From: Craterostigma plantagineum
Lineage: Eukaryota > Streptophyta > Magnoliopsida > Lamiales > Linderniaceae
Reading direction: 5' to 3'
NCBI GenBank assembly: GCA_027422505.1
Contig: JAPQWV010000495.1
Location: 171,001 to 235,000 of the forward strand
DNA: 64,000 bases
The position numbers and the translations under genes were made by a program. Of the stretch, positions 24,105-35,484 are shown piece by piece (the first letter of the stretch is position 1; the number at the start of each line of letters is the position of its first letter). Under the pieces are notes generated by a model. That model was not told where the DNA came from and did no database searches. It saw only the letters and a list, made by a program, of their open reading frames with translations.

Positions 24105-24640
24105 CTTGTTGTAAAAAGGACATGTATCGGCTCACCACTCCCACTGCGTGGGCAATGTCCGGTCTTGTACACACCATGGCAAACATCAAACTTCCAATCG
24201 CGGATGCGTACGGCACTCGAGACATCTCCATTTTCTCATCTTCATTGGACGGACACATATCGACAGATAACTTGAAGTTAGCAGCAAGAGGAGTGGATAT
24301 TGGCTTGCTTTCTTGCATGTTGAACCTTCGCAAGACTTTCTTCAAGTAGTTCTTTTGAGAAAGCCAAATCTTCCTATTGCTTCAGTCTCGAGAGATTTGT
24401 ACGCCAAGAATTTTGTTTGCTTGTCTCAAGTCCTTCATTTCGAATTCACCAGCGAGTTGAATCTTCAGATCATTGATACGATCTTTGTTGGGTCCTGCTA
24501 CCAGCATATCGTCGACATACAACAGCAACATGATATAATCTTCAGAGTGAAATCTCTTGAAATACGCGCAAGGATCTGAATAAAGCCTGGTGTAGCCGAG
24601 ACTCATTATGAATGAATCAAATCTCTTGTACCAGCATACA
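24105..24640 (-). pseudogene. Copia reverse transcriptase fragment
   Basis: A truncated piece of a Copia pol, clearly of the YVDD type: WYKRFDSFIMSLGYTRL, LLLYVDDMLVAGPNKDRI, MKDLRQANKILGVQI, then after a TGA stop IWLSQKNYLKKVLRRFNMQ and PYASAIGSLMFAMVCTRPDI. The upstream fingers and the RNase H are missing and no LTRs are seen nearby. The TGA after ISRD shows it is dead. The DNA between CDKB2 and this fragment (23503-24104) contains nothing else recognisable. Confidence 0.85.
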
Positions 24641-24810
24641 TAAATCACACACAATCCTAAAACAAATCTTACCAACAAAAGAAAACCAAATAAGAGCATT
24701 GTAAAAACGAGTTATTCCGCAAACTTAACTGCTACTCCAATTCTGCAGAGTTCTAGTCTTAAAATTTAACATTTCGTCGATCGCAGCGCCAGGTAATTTT
24801 CTACTCCTAG

Positions 24811-25577
24811 TTAACTAGAGCAAGTCTTAGAGAAGTCCCTGCTTGATCGATTGTATTTCATGTGACTTTTAACGAGCTGACCAGCTGCTATAGCGGACAT
24901 TAGAGAGAGTTCACCAGCCAATACTGAACCAGCAACTATGCTTGCAAGGAGCTGAGAGTTCGACCCGGGACTTTCTTTGCTAGCTCCTTTTACACCGAGT
25001 AGGTTAAGGCAAGCTGATTGAGATGCCAATTGGGTCCCACCGCCAACTGTGCCAACCTACACATAAAACAACCCGATTACCGTCATATTTTATTTCCAAA
25101 AAGTTGGACGGATCATGAATATATATATATATGCAAACAACTATGTGTTTGTTTGTAGCTAGTTGCCTGGCTATACCCGCCAACTTATCTAGGCCATACT
25201 ATCTTAAGAAGGGGGATGATTAACTATATCACATCGTGCCTAAACAATGTGTATCAGAATACGACAGTAATTATGAATTGATTTACCTCGATGGATGGCA
25301 TAGTTACTGAAATATGAAGATCTTTCCCACCATTAACGGCTTCCATCATTGTAATACAGTGAGAACTCTCTACATTTTGAGCTGGATCTTGTCCTGTGGC
25401 TATAAAGATTGCAGAAACGATGTTGGCTGCGTGTGCATTGAAGCCACCAAGCGCACCAGCAATGGCTGAGCCAGTGAGGTTCTTCAACATGTTGAGCTCA
25501 ACAAGAGCAGGCACTGTACTTTTCAAGACTCTCGTAACTATGTCTCCAGTGATAATCGCCTCACATATGACTATTCA
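24811..25577 (-). pseudogene. HMG-CoA reductase, 5'-truncated copy (two 3' exons)
   Basis: Two exons (25287-about 25577 and 24811-25056) code for the C-terminal part of plant [53 protein letters not shown], then [20 protein letters not shown] and [16 protein letters not shown] with the catalytic His, ending in TAA. The intron between them has intact GT-AG sites. The membrane spans, the HMG-binding first half and the DAMGMNM region are absent, so it cannot be an active enzyme of the mevalonate pathway. The homology starts abruptly at EAIITGDIV, exactly where the neighbouring PPR gene ends. The kept frame and splice sites imply a recent DNA-level duplication. Confidence 0.85.
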
Positions 25578-27633
25578 ATTGATCAAGCGTGGTGTAAATT
25601 CCACAATGCGACCATCTATCGCCAGAGACAAAGCCGCAAACGACTCCTTTTACTTCTAAGCAGCTCCAGCCCGGACACTTGCTCAAATTCATATCCTTCA
25701 TAACTCCTCTAACTCGTTCTACTTCGTCCCACTTTCCTACACTCGCTCGTGAGTTGCTCAACAGCGTGTAATACCCAGCGTTGTCGCCTTCCAATTCAAA
25801 CAGCCTTTCCCCTGCATATTCTGCCGTTTTATGGTCATCGTGAACTCTAGCAGCCGACAAAAGAGCAGCCCAGATTTTCCCGTCAGGTAAAGGCACGAGC
25901 TTCAGAATCACTTGCAATGCCTCTTTTAGTTTACCTGATCGGCCTAATAAGTCCACGATGCACGTGTAGTGATCCATGCCGGGCTCAATATTGTACTCCC
26001 ATCTCATGGAGTTCAAGGCATCGCATGCTTCGTGTAAGAGGAAAGAATGCGTGCAAGCTGACAGTAAGCTCAAGAAGGTAATGCTGTTGGGCTGTATTCC
26101 TTGGCTCTTCATTTGATGGAAAGTCGCTTAATCCGTGTGCCCCAAAGCCCTCGATCATCGAAGACCATGCTACGATATCTTTCTCGCATATTCTGCTGAA
26201 GCATCTTCTTGCATAGGAGGTGCTTCCAAACCTAAAATACATGTTAAGAATAGAGGTCTCTAGTGATTGAACGTCGCTTGCATCGGAGTTGAGGAGGGAA
26301 CTTCTTATAGAGCAAGCATGAATGGATTTGCCCAGTCGTAAAGAGCCCATTTGCGTAGTTGCAGTTACAAGACTTTTCATATTTTCAATTCCAGGTCGAA
26401 TGCCTCGGGATACCATTTCTTGGAACAATCGAATAGCCACTTCGAGAGAACCATTTCCAATCAATGCTGATGTCATAGCACCCCAAGAGCCGTGGCTTAT
26501 GTGGCATAATTCCTTGAATAACTGAGTTGAGGACTCCAAATCTCCAGATCTTGCATACAAATCCAACAAACTATTTGTCAAAATCTCATCAGAAAATCCA
26601 CTTTTAAAGATCAGACAATGTAATTCTGCAGCACGAAAAAAGTCTCCAGACTGGACAAGCGAAGTTAGTGTCTCAATGCTTGGCTCTACTTCACTCCTCA
26701 TCAAATTGAAATGACTTAGCATTGATGAAGAATTTTGGATGGACGAATACAAATTGATGACAATATTCCAAGCACATATGTCTCCTTCATCAGCTTCTTC
26801 AAAGAGAGATTCCGATTCGTCCACAGCACCGAAATCAGCATACATTTTCAAGATCGAGTTTTTCAACGACCGATCAACCAAAGAACCACATCTTATTGCA
26901 AGACCATGAAATTGCTTGCCTTCGACCAAAGAAGAACACACCTGTAACATCACGATTATGGTTACTTCGTTAGGCTCAACGTGTTTCCGCATATTCCTAA
27001 ACAAACGAAAAGCCAAATCGGCATCTCCTACACAGGTATGCCCAGAAATTATCGATGTCCAAGAAACTATATCCCTATACGGCATTTCTTCGAACAGCTT
27101 TATAGCACTACAATAACAGCCACTATTCAAATAAGCATTCATCATCGTATTGGCGAAATAAACATCAGACTCAAAGCCCATTTGAATTGCCATCCCATGA
27201 ATCACTGCAGCTAAATTCCCACACCACCTTCAGGCAAAGCGACAAGTTTGCTCAATATAGGAAAGGTGTAAACATCACAAGAGACACCCTTATCTCTCAT
27301 CAGTTTGTAAACACGAAATGCTGATGAGTCGAGCCCTGAATTTACACAGGCTTTCAGCACCCTATTCCAACTATATGCGTTGGGTTCGTTTATAGCCTCG
27401 AGCACAGATACAGAACTACAGGGATCAGTGAACTGAATGTATAAAGATGTCAACTTTGAAGCAATGTCAAAATTTGGTTGTCTCCCGTATAAGACTGTAA
27501 CTGAAGCATGTATTTTCTTCAGTGTTTGAATGCTTTTGCATGATTTTAAAGCTGTGATGATAGAAGTATGAGATGGGTACATGAGTCGATGATATTTACA
27601 AAAGTTCAAGTGACGGGGCTCGAGTAATTGCAT
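25561..27633 (-). pseudogene. PLS-class PPR gene with E-type C-terminus, two frame breaks
   Basis: Three consecutive frames make one PPR protein of roughly 680 residues. The N-terminal frame (27211-27633) has ALKSCKSIQTLKKIHASVTV; the middle (25985-27205) has repeated PLS units such as MPYRDIVSWTSIISGHTCVG and SLLDLYARSGDLESSTQLF; the last (25561-26112) has the E-domain signature YTCIVDLLGRSGKLKEAL and SCLEVKGVVCGFVSGDRWSH. A one-base change is needed near 27220 and another near 26128 to join them. PLS-E proteins take part in organellar RNA editing. The stop codon (25561-25563) falls inside the start of the HMGR fragment, so the last residues of the original protein may have been replaced. 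Call it a pseudogene unless the two indels are assembly errors. Confidence 0.75.
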
Positions 27634-27989
27634 AAACTTTCCTGATCATGGTCGTGTAATAAGACAGAAGCCATAGAACCGATGTCGAAGAATGTCGACG
27701 AATTGATAAGCTAGAACGACCAATGCTTTCTTCAATGACGGAGTACATATTGCTATTTCTGTTTTGTCAAAGATAATTTTAGGGAATTACTATTTACCGC
27801 CCCTTTTTACTTGTTACCGCCCCCTAAAGGGCTGGAAAAAGACGATTTTGCCCTTATGATTTTTAAATTAATTTAAAAAGAGAAAATTATAATAAACAAT
27901 AAAAATATCTATTTAAAGCTCTCTCCAGACAACACTTTTCAAATCACATATCGAAAATCAGACAAAAACAAAAAAATACTGAAATCGCA

Positions 27990-28826
27990 ATGGATCGCCG
28001 ACAGGGACTAGGAAAGGGAAAGGGCCTATTTTCACGACTGGTAAGCCAAATTAACGTAAAACATTGTTCGAATTTCAACTCGACCGAAATAAAAAAAAAA
28101 ATTTCGACCGAAATCAATTTTCGGTCGGTACTGTACTGACCGAAATCAATTTTCGGTCGTTACAGTACTGATCGAAAATTGATTTCGGTCACTACTGTAC
28201 CGACCGAAATCAATTTTCGGTCAGTACTGTACTGACCGAAATCGATTTTCGGTCGTTACAGTATTGACCGAAAATTGATTTCGGTCAGTACTGTAACGAT
28301 CGAAAATTGATTTCGGTCGAAATTTTTTTTTTCTTATTATTATTTATTTTGATTATTTATTTATATTATTTATTTGGATTATTTATTTGTATATTTTATT
28401 TGGATTATTTATTTGTATTATTTATTTGGATTATTTATTTGTATATTTTATTTGGATTATTTATTTTTATTATTTATTTGGATTATTTATTTTTATTATT
28501 TATTTGGATTATTTATTTGTATTATTTATTTTTTAATTACAGACCAAGGGTGGAAAGACCCTACCCGGAGGAAGCAGTAGACCCCCTCCATCTGTGCCGG
28601 ATGATGGATCATCGTTTGAGTCATCCGGCGACGATCTGCCACCGGCCTCCTCAGGTAATTCCATTCTCCTCTATAAACTGACATGCGATGTCGTGTCTTA
28701 AAATACGTAAAAGAAATTAAATTTATTTTTGCGTTATTCGTGAAAAATGAAATAGGGAGCAAGCGCTCCAGGGTCACAGATGACGATTCGTGGAGGGTGC
28801 AGGGGCCACACCTCTTGACGCTGTAG
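27990..28826 (+). CDS. Spliced 77-residue ORF inside the MULE-like element
   Basis: Three exons (27990-28040, 28543-28654, 28756-28826) joined at GT-AG sites keep one frame and give 77 codons plus TAG. The ATG lies in the left terminal inverted repeat. The product is basic at first (MDRRQGLGKGKGLFSRL), then Pro/Ser-rich (KTLPGGSSRPPPSVPDDGSS), then acidic (FESSGDDLPPASS), and ends with a basic KRSRVTDDDSWR. This looks like the disordered N-terminus of a transposase-type protein whose catalytic part has been lost, but I recognise no domain. Intron 1 contains the palindromes and the TTATTTGGA array. Phase agreement across both introns is the main evidence. Confidence 0.55.
28088..28330. repeat. 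Array of GACCGAAATCAATTTTCGGTC palindromes, left
   Basis: About six near-perfect palindromes around the core CCGAAATCAATTTTCGG follow one another every 38-40 bp, separated by linkers such as GGTACTGTACTGA or GTTACAGTACTGA. A matching set in inverse arrangement lies at 29485-29740. Confidence 0.85.
28330..28535. repeat. ATTATTTATTTGG tandem array, left
   Basis: Tandem units of about 14-15 bp, alternating ATTATTTATTTGG and ATTATTTATTTGT, within intron 1 of the internal ORF. The predicted Tyr/Leu/Phe-rich peptides are by-products. Confidence 0.9.
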
Positions 28827-28914
28827 CTATTGTTTTTTATATTTTTTATTGTATCGGACGGATTTTATATATGTTTTCAATATTTGTTTGCATATTTATT
28901 CCGTTTCGAATATA

Positions 28915-29480
28915 AATATACAAATAAATAATAAAAATAAATAATCCAAATAAAATATACAAAAAAATAATCTAAATAAATAATACAATTAAATAATCCA
29001 AATAAAATATACAAATAAATAATATAAATAAATAATCCAAATAAATAAAATAAATAATCCAAATAAATAATCCAAATAAAATATACAAATAAATAATCTA
29101 AATAAATAATATAAATAAATAATCCAAATAAAATATACAAATAAATAATATAAATAAATAATCCAAATAAAATAATACAAATAAATAATCCAAATAAATA
29201 ATCCAAATAAATAATACAAATAAATAATCTAAATAAATAATACAAATAAATAGTCCAAATAAAATATACAAATAAATAATCCAAATAAATAATATAAATA
29301 AGTAATCCAAATAAATAATACAAATAAATAATCCAAATAAATAATAAAAATAAATAATCCAAATAAAATATACAAATAAATAATCTAAATAAATAATACA
29401 AATAAATAATCCAAATAAATAATCCAAATAAATAATCCAAATAAATAATATAAATAAATAATAAAAATAAATAATATATA
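28915..29480. repeat. AAATAAATAATCC tandem array, right
   Basis: The inverse counterpart of 28330-28535 but more than twice as long, made of units AAATAAATAATCC and AAATAAATAATAC with 1-2 base changes. Confidence 0.9.
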
Positions 29481-29484
29481 TATA

Positions 29485-29740
29485 AAAAAATTCAATCGAA
29501 ATCAATTTTCGGTCGGTACAGTACTGACCGAAAATTGATTTCGGTCAGTACTGGAACGACCGAAAATTGATTTCGGTCAGTGCAGTACTGACCGAAAATT
29601 GATTTCGGTCATTACAGTACCGACCGAAATCAATTTTCGGTCAGTACTGTATCGACCGAAAATTGTCGGTACTGTACTGACCGAAATCAATTTTCGGTCG
29701 TTACAGTACCGACCAAAATCTATTTTCGGTCGATTTTTTT
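29485..29740. repeat. Array of CCGAAAATTGATTTCGG palindromes, right
   Basis: About six palindromes of the same core as the left array with the same GTACTG-type linkers. One copy is truncated (GACCGAAAATTGTCGG near 29655). Confidence 0.85.
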
Positions 29741-30191
29741 TTTCTTCATTCGGTCGAGTTGAAATTCGAACAATGTTTTACGTTAATTTGGCTTACCAGT
29801 CGTGAAAATAGGCCCTTTCCCTTTCCTGGTCCCTGTCGGCGATCCATTGCGATTTCAGTATTTTTTTTGTTTTTGTCTGATTTTCGATATGTGATTTGAA
29901 AAGTGTTGTCTGGACAGAGCTTTAAATAGATATTTTTATTGTTTATTATAATTTTCTCTATTTAAATTAATTTAAATATCATAAGGGCAAAATCGTCTTT
30001 TTCCAGCCCTTTAGGGGGCGGTGACTAGGAAAAAGGGGCGGTAAATAGCAATTCAGTTTTATGTAATATGTATCTGAGAGAAACGACTTACGATATAATC
30101 GTTAAAACATCTGACGGTGAAGGGGGAGACTGCAGCTTTACCAAGGCTCCATCCGAGCAATTCGAACGCCAGTTATTGCTCATATGAAACG

Positions 30192-31928
30192 ATGTTTTCC
30201 GGCAAGATCTTAAAGGCCCTCGCGGAAATCTCATCATCACTCAAGAAGCCGCCGTCCGTGCACGATAGGATAGCGGCGGCGATTCACCACTTAACAACGC
30301 CTAAAGAATCGGTCGACGCCGTAGTGATCGGCGCCGGCGTTGTTGGTCTAGCGATTGCGCGGGAGCTGTCAATGAAGCTGGGCAGAGAAGTTTTGGTCAT
30401 AGAGTCTGGTCCGACGTTTGGAACAGTGACCAGTTCTCGCAACAGTGAAGTCATCCACGCTGGAATATACTACCCTCGCGATTCCCTCAAGGTAACGTTT
30501 TTCCAAGATTATTATATTGTTTAGATATGCTTGGCAGTATGGCTCTTGAAGTTCCTATCTAGAATATTTTCGAAGTTGAAGGACATTGCTTGGACTAATG
30601 TAATTATTCCTAGCTTTTTTTCCTTTAAACTCTTTAATATGATGATCATCGATGCTGAATTTATGTTTTTCCAGGCAACTCTCTGTGTGAGGGGAAGACA
30701 TTTGATGTACGAGTACTGTAAAGATCGCGACATTCCTCACAAACAAATTGGAAAGCTGATAGTTGCCACAAGGTCTTCAGAAATTCCCAGGTTGAATGAT
30801 TTGATGGCCCGGGGAAGTGAGAATGGAGTTGAAGGTTTGAGGATGATGGAGAGCCGTGAAGCTATGCAGATGGAACCACAATTATTCTGCGAAAAGGCAT
30901 TATTATCTCCTGCTTCAGGGATTGTTGATAGCCATTCTTTTATGCTATCTTTACTGGTATGTAAGAGAACCATATTCAATTATGGTGATGTAGATTGCAG
31001 GAATTTGTATGATATCTTTGTTTGGGGTTGTTATATGCTTACTGACCTGAAATTAGCATTTAGGGTGACGCCACGAATTGTGGGGCAGTTTTCTCTTACA
31101 ATACCACAGTAATAGATGGTCGCTGCGAAGATAATCATGTCGAGCTCTACACTTGTGAAAGCCAAGCTCTTCAAAACTGGGACGGACACTCTCCGCCGAA
31201 ACCTGATCTAATTCTTATGCCAAGAATTGTTATAAATTCTGCTGGACTCGGCGCAGTATCTCTCTGTAAGAGAATTGATGGATTAGGTAATCAAGTTATT
31301 GCGGAACCTTACTTCGCTCGCGGCTGCTATTTCACCTTATCAGATGTTGGGCCGCCTCCTTTTGAACGTTTGATCTATCCTATACCCGAGGATGGCGATG
31401 GCGGGCTCGGGGTTCACGTGACCCTTGATTTAAATGGTCAAGTCAGATTTGGCCCGGATGTTGAATGGATTGACGCAATCGACGATGTTGGAACCTTCCT
31501 CAATTCGTAAGATCTTTGGTTCTGTTCTTTTATGTCTGAGACCTAAAATCTTGCTTAAATTTGCCCCCTATTTTTCTTCAGATTTGATTATAGCGTGCGT
31601 GGAGGTCGTGCTGATCGGTTCTACCCAGAAATAAGAAAGTATTATCCGTCTCTCAAGGATGGATCGCTGCAACCTGGCTATGCTGGTATTAGACCAAAAC
31701 TTTCAGGTCCAAAGCAGGGCTCCACAGATTTCCTGATACAGGTATAAAATAACCTTGGAGCACCTTGAATTTGTGGTTCTTTTCTGAAGTCTTGAAAGTT
31801 GTCGTATGCAGGGTGAAGAAGTTCATGGGATTCCAGGTCTCATAAACCTCTTGGGCATCGAGTCACCTGGATTAACTGCTAGTTTAGCCATTGCAGAGCA
31901 TCTTGTTGCCAGATTATTACCAGGGTAA
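30192..31928 (+). CDS. L2HGDH: L-2-hydroxyglutarate dehydrogenase, mitochondrial
   Basis: Five exons (30192-30491, then about 30675-30957, 31064-31507, 31582-31741 and 31811-31928) join in frame. The ATG at 30192 gives [20 protein letters not shown], a plausible mitochondrial presequence. It is followed by the FAD dinucleotide-binding motif [21 protein letters not shown], then [20 protein letters not shown] (the conserved His of this family), and later [63 protein letters not shown] and the C-terminal [20 protein letters not shown] and [16 protein letters not shown]. The enzyme oxidises L-2-hydroxyglutarate to 2-oxoglutarate, a metabolite repair step; the Arabidopsis relative is At3g56840. 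No frame break was found. The MULE-like element ends only 137 bp before the ATG. Confidence 0.92.
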
Positions 31929-32206
31929 TTCAAAAAGCCTGCTATTGACAAGGAAAAGGTGTTGTAGAAATTTGAGCAGCTTCATTTAATGATAGTATAA
32001 TGATACCATCAGATGATTTCTAAAAGGACCTCTTGCAACGAAAGTTCTGTTTGAACCCGTTTCCATGCCATGTTATTACAGCAAATGATTCTCATAAGCA
32101 TGTGTTGTCAAGAATTTTACCCATGTAAACGAGTTCCCATAAGATAAATCACCATTACAAGCTCTATTTCTCCATCGATGTATAAAAACGCAAAAAAGTT
32201 TCATAT

Positions 32207-33747
32207 TTAACGTTTTCGTTCTTGCTTCCACTTGTACACAGGCCTTGACGTTGGATTAACGATCTCGTCTTCACGAAGTTTGCGCTTCTTGCCCTTTTTC
32301 TATCAAAAGAAACAAAAAAAAAGTATTAAGTACGAATAAGCAAACGATAATAAGTGATCATAGAACATAATAATGAAATTCAGACTTACGAATACACTAC
32401 CTGTAGTTCTTTCTCCATTGCCTTGTCCATGTACAACTTTTCCAGATCCTTTACTCTGCTTTTTCTAGCCTCTAGTTCCCGGTACGAGCCAGCTGTTTTC
32501 CTGAGAGGAAGTAACATTCTGTGTGATCGCAAAAGTTTGAAAAAGAAGCAATCTATGCACTCGTTAGCATGCAGTACAATGCAAGATAGAGCATTAGAAA
32601 CAAAGGTTTGGCATAAGTCAGTACCGCTGAATATCTTCAGGCAAGTTGTCGAAAGTGAGTTTTTCCCTGCTCTCAGGGATCTTTCTTTCTATCTCGCGGG
32701 CTTCCTCCCTAACACAAAATGCATAATTAACAATTCAAAAATAGTAAAACGGCGCTCAATGTATGATCTCACGTTATATATTTCTTAGTATCTAAATGGA
32801 TTAAGGAATATCTTAGCACTTCAATGTACACAAACTGATTTCAATGAAAATATATAATATTCATCCCTTCCCTATATCAAAAAGTGAGATAAACATTCAA
32901 GCTCACATAATGGGGATAATATCTTACCTATCCTCAGCATAATAAACATGTTTTCTTGGCAAATTATCATCAATGGAATGTAATGTGGCATTTAGCCTCT
33001 GAATTTTCTGCATTGAAACAGAAAAGCATATCTTCATGTAAAAACAAAGGGCTCACGGCTTTTTGCAGTAAAAAAATAAATAGATGGAACTACGAGCAGA
33101 ACCTTCTTTTCCGTTTGAAGCTTCTGCAAGATATATCCAATGTCTTGGGTCCTCATTAACATTAGCTCTTCCTTGGTATACCTATTGGCTACACTCCTTC
33201 ATACAAATAGGACGAGTCACAAGGCGGTGAAAAGCTCTAAGCCGACACTTGGATAGAAAGTAAACAAAACCAAAAGAACAAGGGCATACTAACTTACTCT
33301 GGTCTATGAACTCCATCAACACTTTTGGTCTTGATCATCTTAAAGTAAAACTCATCGGGGTTCCTAAATGCCGCTTTCTCTTTAAGTTTCTAAAAACATA
33401 AAGACACACGCATTAAAACAGATGATGATTTCACTAAGCCACACACTTTAATGAACGATAAAATACACCATACATAAGGAGCAACACAAAATTTACCTGT
33501 ATAGTCTGCTCCTTTTGGTGGTATGCTTGCGCACGCTCCACATAGTCCTTGTGCTTCTCGAGCAGCCCAAACTTTCTCCTCGAATGCCTATTGTAGACAA
33601 ATTGACGGACGAAACATAGATCTTCTCATAGTGTAAATTAAATACAAAATCGGAGGGCACGAATACGCTAGAGTAGAAATGAGAAACTTACGGCTGCGCG
33701 CGCTCCTTGTGTGCTCTTCTTGGGATAGCATTCCTCAAAGATGACAT
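32207..33747 (-). CDS. UTP11: UTP11-like SSU processome protein
   Basis: Eight exons, from the ATG at 33747 to TAA at 32207-32209, give an intact protein of the UTP11 family. Exon 1 (33692-33747) codes MSSLRNAIPRRAHKERAQ and ends after two bases of a Pro codon. Later exons read RKFGLLEKHKDYVERAQAYH, FRNPDEFYFKMIKTKSVDG, ELMLMRTQDIGYILQKLQ, NATLHSIDDNLPRKHVYYAE, EIERKIPESREKLTFDNLP and YRELEARKSRVKDLEKLYMD, with a basic end (KKGKKRKL). UTP11 belongs to the U3 snoRNP/SSU processome that makes 18S rRNA in the nucleolus; the Arabidopsis relative is At3g60360. A promoter with TGGGCGGCCCA at about 33970 carries site II-type hexamers. Its first exon and upstream DNA have been copied twice elsewhere in this window. 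Confidence 0.92.
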
Positions 33748-34102
33748 TTTTACGAGCCTAGCTGAAGGGTTTGGAAACAAAAATAAGAATATCGAAAAAC
33801 AAAAAGATAAAAAACAAAGATAGCTTCTACACACTAACCGAGATACAAGAACAACAACGAATTCGAGCAATTACGGCGTAAGCTTTCTGAAAGAATAGCA
33901 GAGATTGAAGCCGCCGATGGGAGAGATGACACTATGACAGACAGATAGTCGTCGATAACCTATATGTTGGGCGGCCCATCGAATTAGCGTATACTAATTT
34001 AATGGTCTGTCCAGATGGGCATAGAAGAAGACCCAATTCAATTTCGTATCTATGTAATTTGATTTTTCTATTATAATATTTCAATCCAACATGGCTGCCA
34101 TC

Positions 34103-35484
34103 TAGGGGTGGTTCGGTATGGTATACCGTACCAAAACTGTGATACCGTATACCGCATCGAAATTTCGGTATCGAAGAAAATCATACCAATACCATAACAA
34201 AATTTCGGTATACCTTAAATTTCGATACGGTATCATACCAAAATTTCGGTTTAAGTATCATACCTTCTATACCATTCACACGAAGGGTTGTTTACCATGC
34301 GTGTCTCGTAACTCGTTAATTCGTTGTTTTCACATTTTTAGCCAATTCTCCTTAGGCCACAATAAGATGGATTATTAATACCAAATTTTCAAAATAAAAA
34401 GATTTTTAATTCATAAAATAACCTTATGCTACGTTTGGATTGGGGATTTCGATTTGAAATCCGAATTTCATTCAAATAACCCGTTTGGCAACCGCTCGGA
34501 TTTGGATTTCGATTTCATCCAAATCCGAGGAGAATCCGAGCGCTTGTATTTTGATGGATTTGAAATTCGATCGGAAACGGTCCGTTTTCGAAATACCAAA
34601 TCTTGCCGTGATTATTTTCTTAAATTATTATAATTATTATTATTATTATTATTGATAAACGATGAGTCGAGCCGACCCGCGAGCTCGACGAACGACGAGT
34701 CGAGTCGGCCGACGAGCTCGACGACATGAGTCCTCGCGAGCTCGACGACCGATGAGTCTAGCCGGCTTGCGAACTCGACGACCGATGAGTCAAGTCGGCT
34801 CGCGAACTCGATGAGCCTGCTCGAGCTCGATGACCGATGGCTCAAGCCGGCTCGAGAGCTCGAGGACATTTTGAAATTCGGATTTTCGAAATCCTAACGT
34901 TTGCCAAACGGTAGATTTGGATTTAAAATTTGGATTTCAGAATTCATAATTTCAAATCACGGATTTCAATTCAAATACATCAATCCAAACGCAACCTTAA
35001 ATAATTTACATATTTTAGTCGGTCTCCTTAGTAAGACAAAGAACTCTACATAACTACAAAATACAACTTTATATAAGATTAATTAAAACGTAACGGCTAT
35101 TTTATATTTCCTTTTGTTTTTTTAATGTAAGTAAAATATGGTGGACCTCAATAATCTTAAAAAGTTGGGTATAGTAAATAATTTAATGGGCTAAATAAAT
35201 TTATGAAGATCCTTATAATATTTTTATCCATTATATATTTTTTTGAAATAATATAATATGTGTAGGTGTGTGTATATATATATACTAAAAATTTTATTTC
35301 GGTATTCGGTATAATCGGTATACCTAATTTTTAAAATTTTCATACCATTATCGTACCGAAAATTTTCGGTACGATATCATACCTTACCAAAAACTTCGGT
35401 ATACCAAAATTTTCGATATTTTCGGTACGTTTCGATACGATAAGGACGGTATATCGGGTATTACGGTATATTTCCCCAGCCCTA
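34103..35484. mobile_element. hAT-type MITE in copy A
   Basis: The ends are TAGGGGTGGTTCGGTATGG and, inverted, TAGGGCTGGGGAAATATACC. Flanking 8-mers CTGCCATC and GTGCCATC differ at one base and look like a hAT target-site duplication. The ends are filled with GGTATACCG-type repeats. The duplicate locus at about 39015-39035 is uninterrupted, so insertion followed the duplication. It hosts the nested element below. Confidence 0.75.
34427..34996. mobile_element. Tourist-like (PIF/Harbinger) MITE nested in the hAT MITE
   Basis: The terminal inverted repeats TGCTACGTTTGGATTG and GGTTGCGTTTGGATTG are flanked by TTA on both sides (34424-34426 and 34997-34999), the 3-bp duplication of Tourist elements. 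The middle has GAGCTCGACGA-type tandem units at 34665-34865. Confidence 0.75.

Larger units (their letters stand above)
27784..30054. mobile_element. MULE-like transposon with long inverted ends
   Basis: A 2.27-kb element with inverted termini of roughly 260 bp: the left starts GAATTACTATTTACCGCCCC and the right, read inversely, GAATTGCTATTTACCGCCCC. The inverted homology continues through the block from AAAGACGATTTTGCCCTTAT to the ATG of the internal ORF and into the start of its first intron. Flanking 9-mers AATTTTAGG (27775-27783) and AGTTTTATG (30055-30063) agree at 7 of 9 positions, which suits a Mutator-type 9-bp duplication that has aged. Inside are palindrome arrays, TTATTTGGA-type tandem arrays and a small spliced ORF. 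No transposase is present, so it is non-autonomous. Confidence 0.8.

Noticed and set aside
28307..29505. Tyr/Leu/Phe-rich open frames, superficially like multi-span membrane proteins
   Set aside because: Translations of the TTATTTGGA-type tandem array; no codon structure or family resemblance.
28088..29740. Regularly spaced palindromes resembling a CRISPR array
   Set aside because: Spacers are near-identical and the setting is a plant nuclear transposon; no cas genes.
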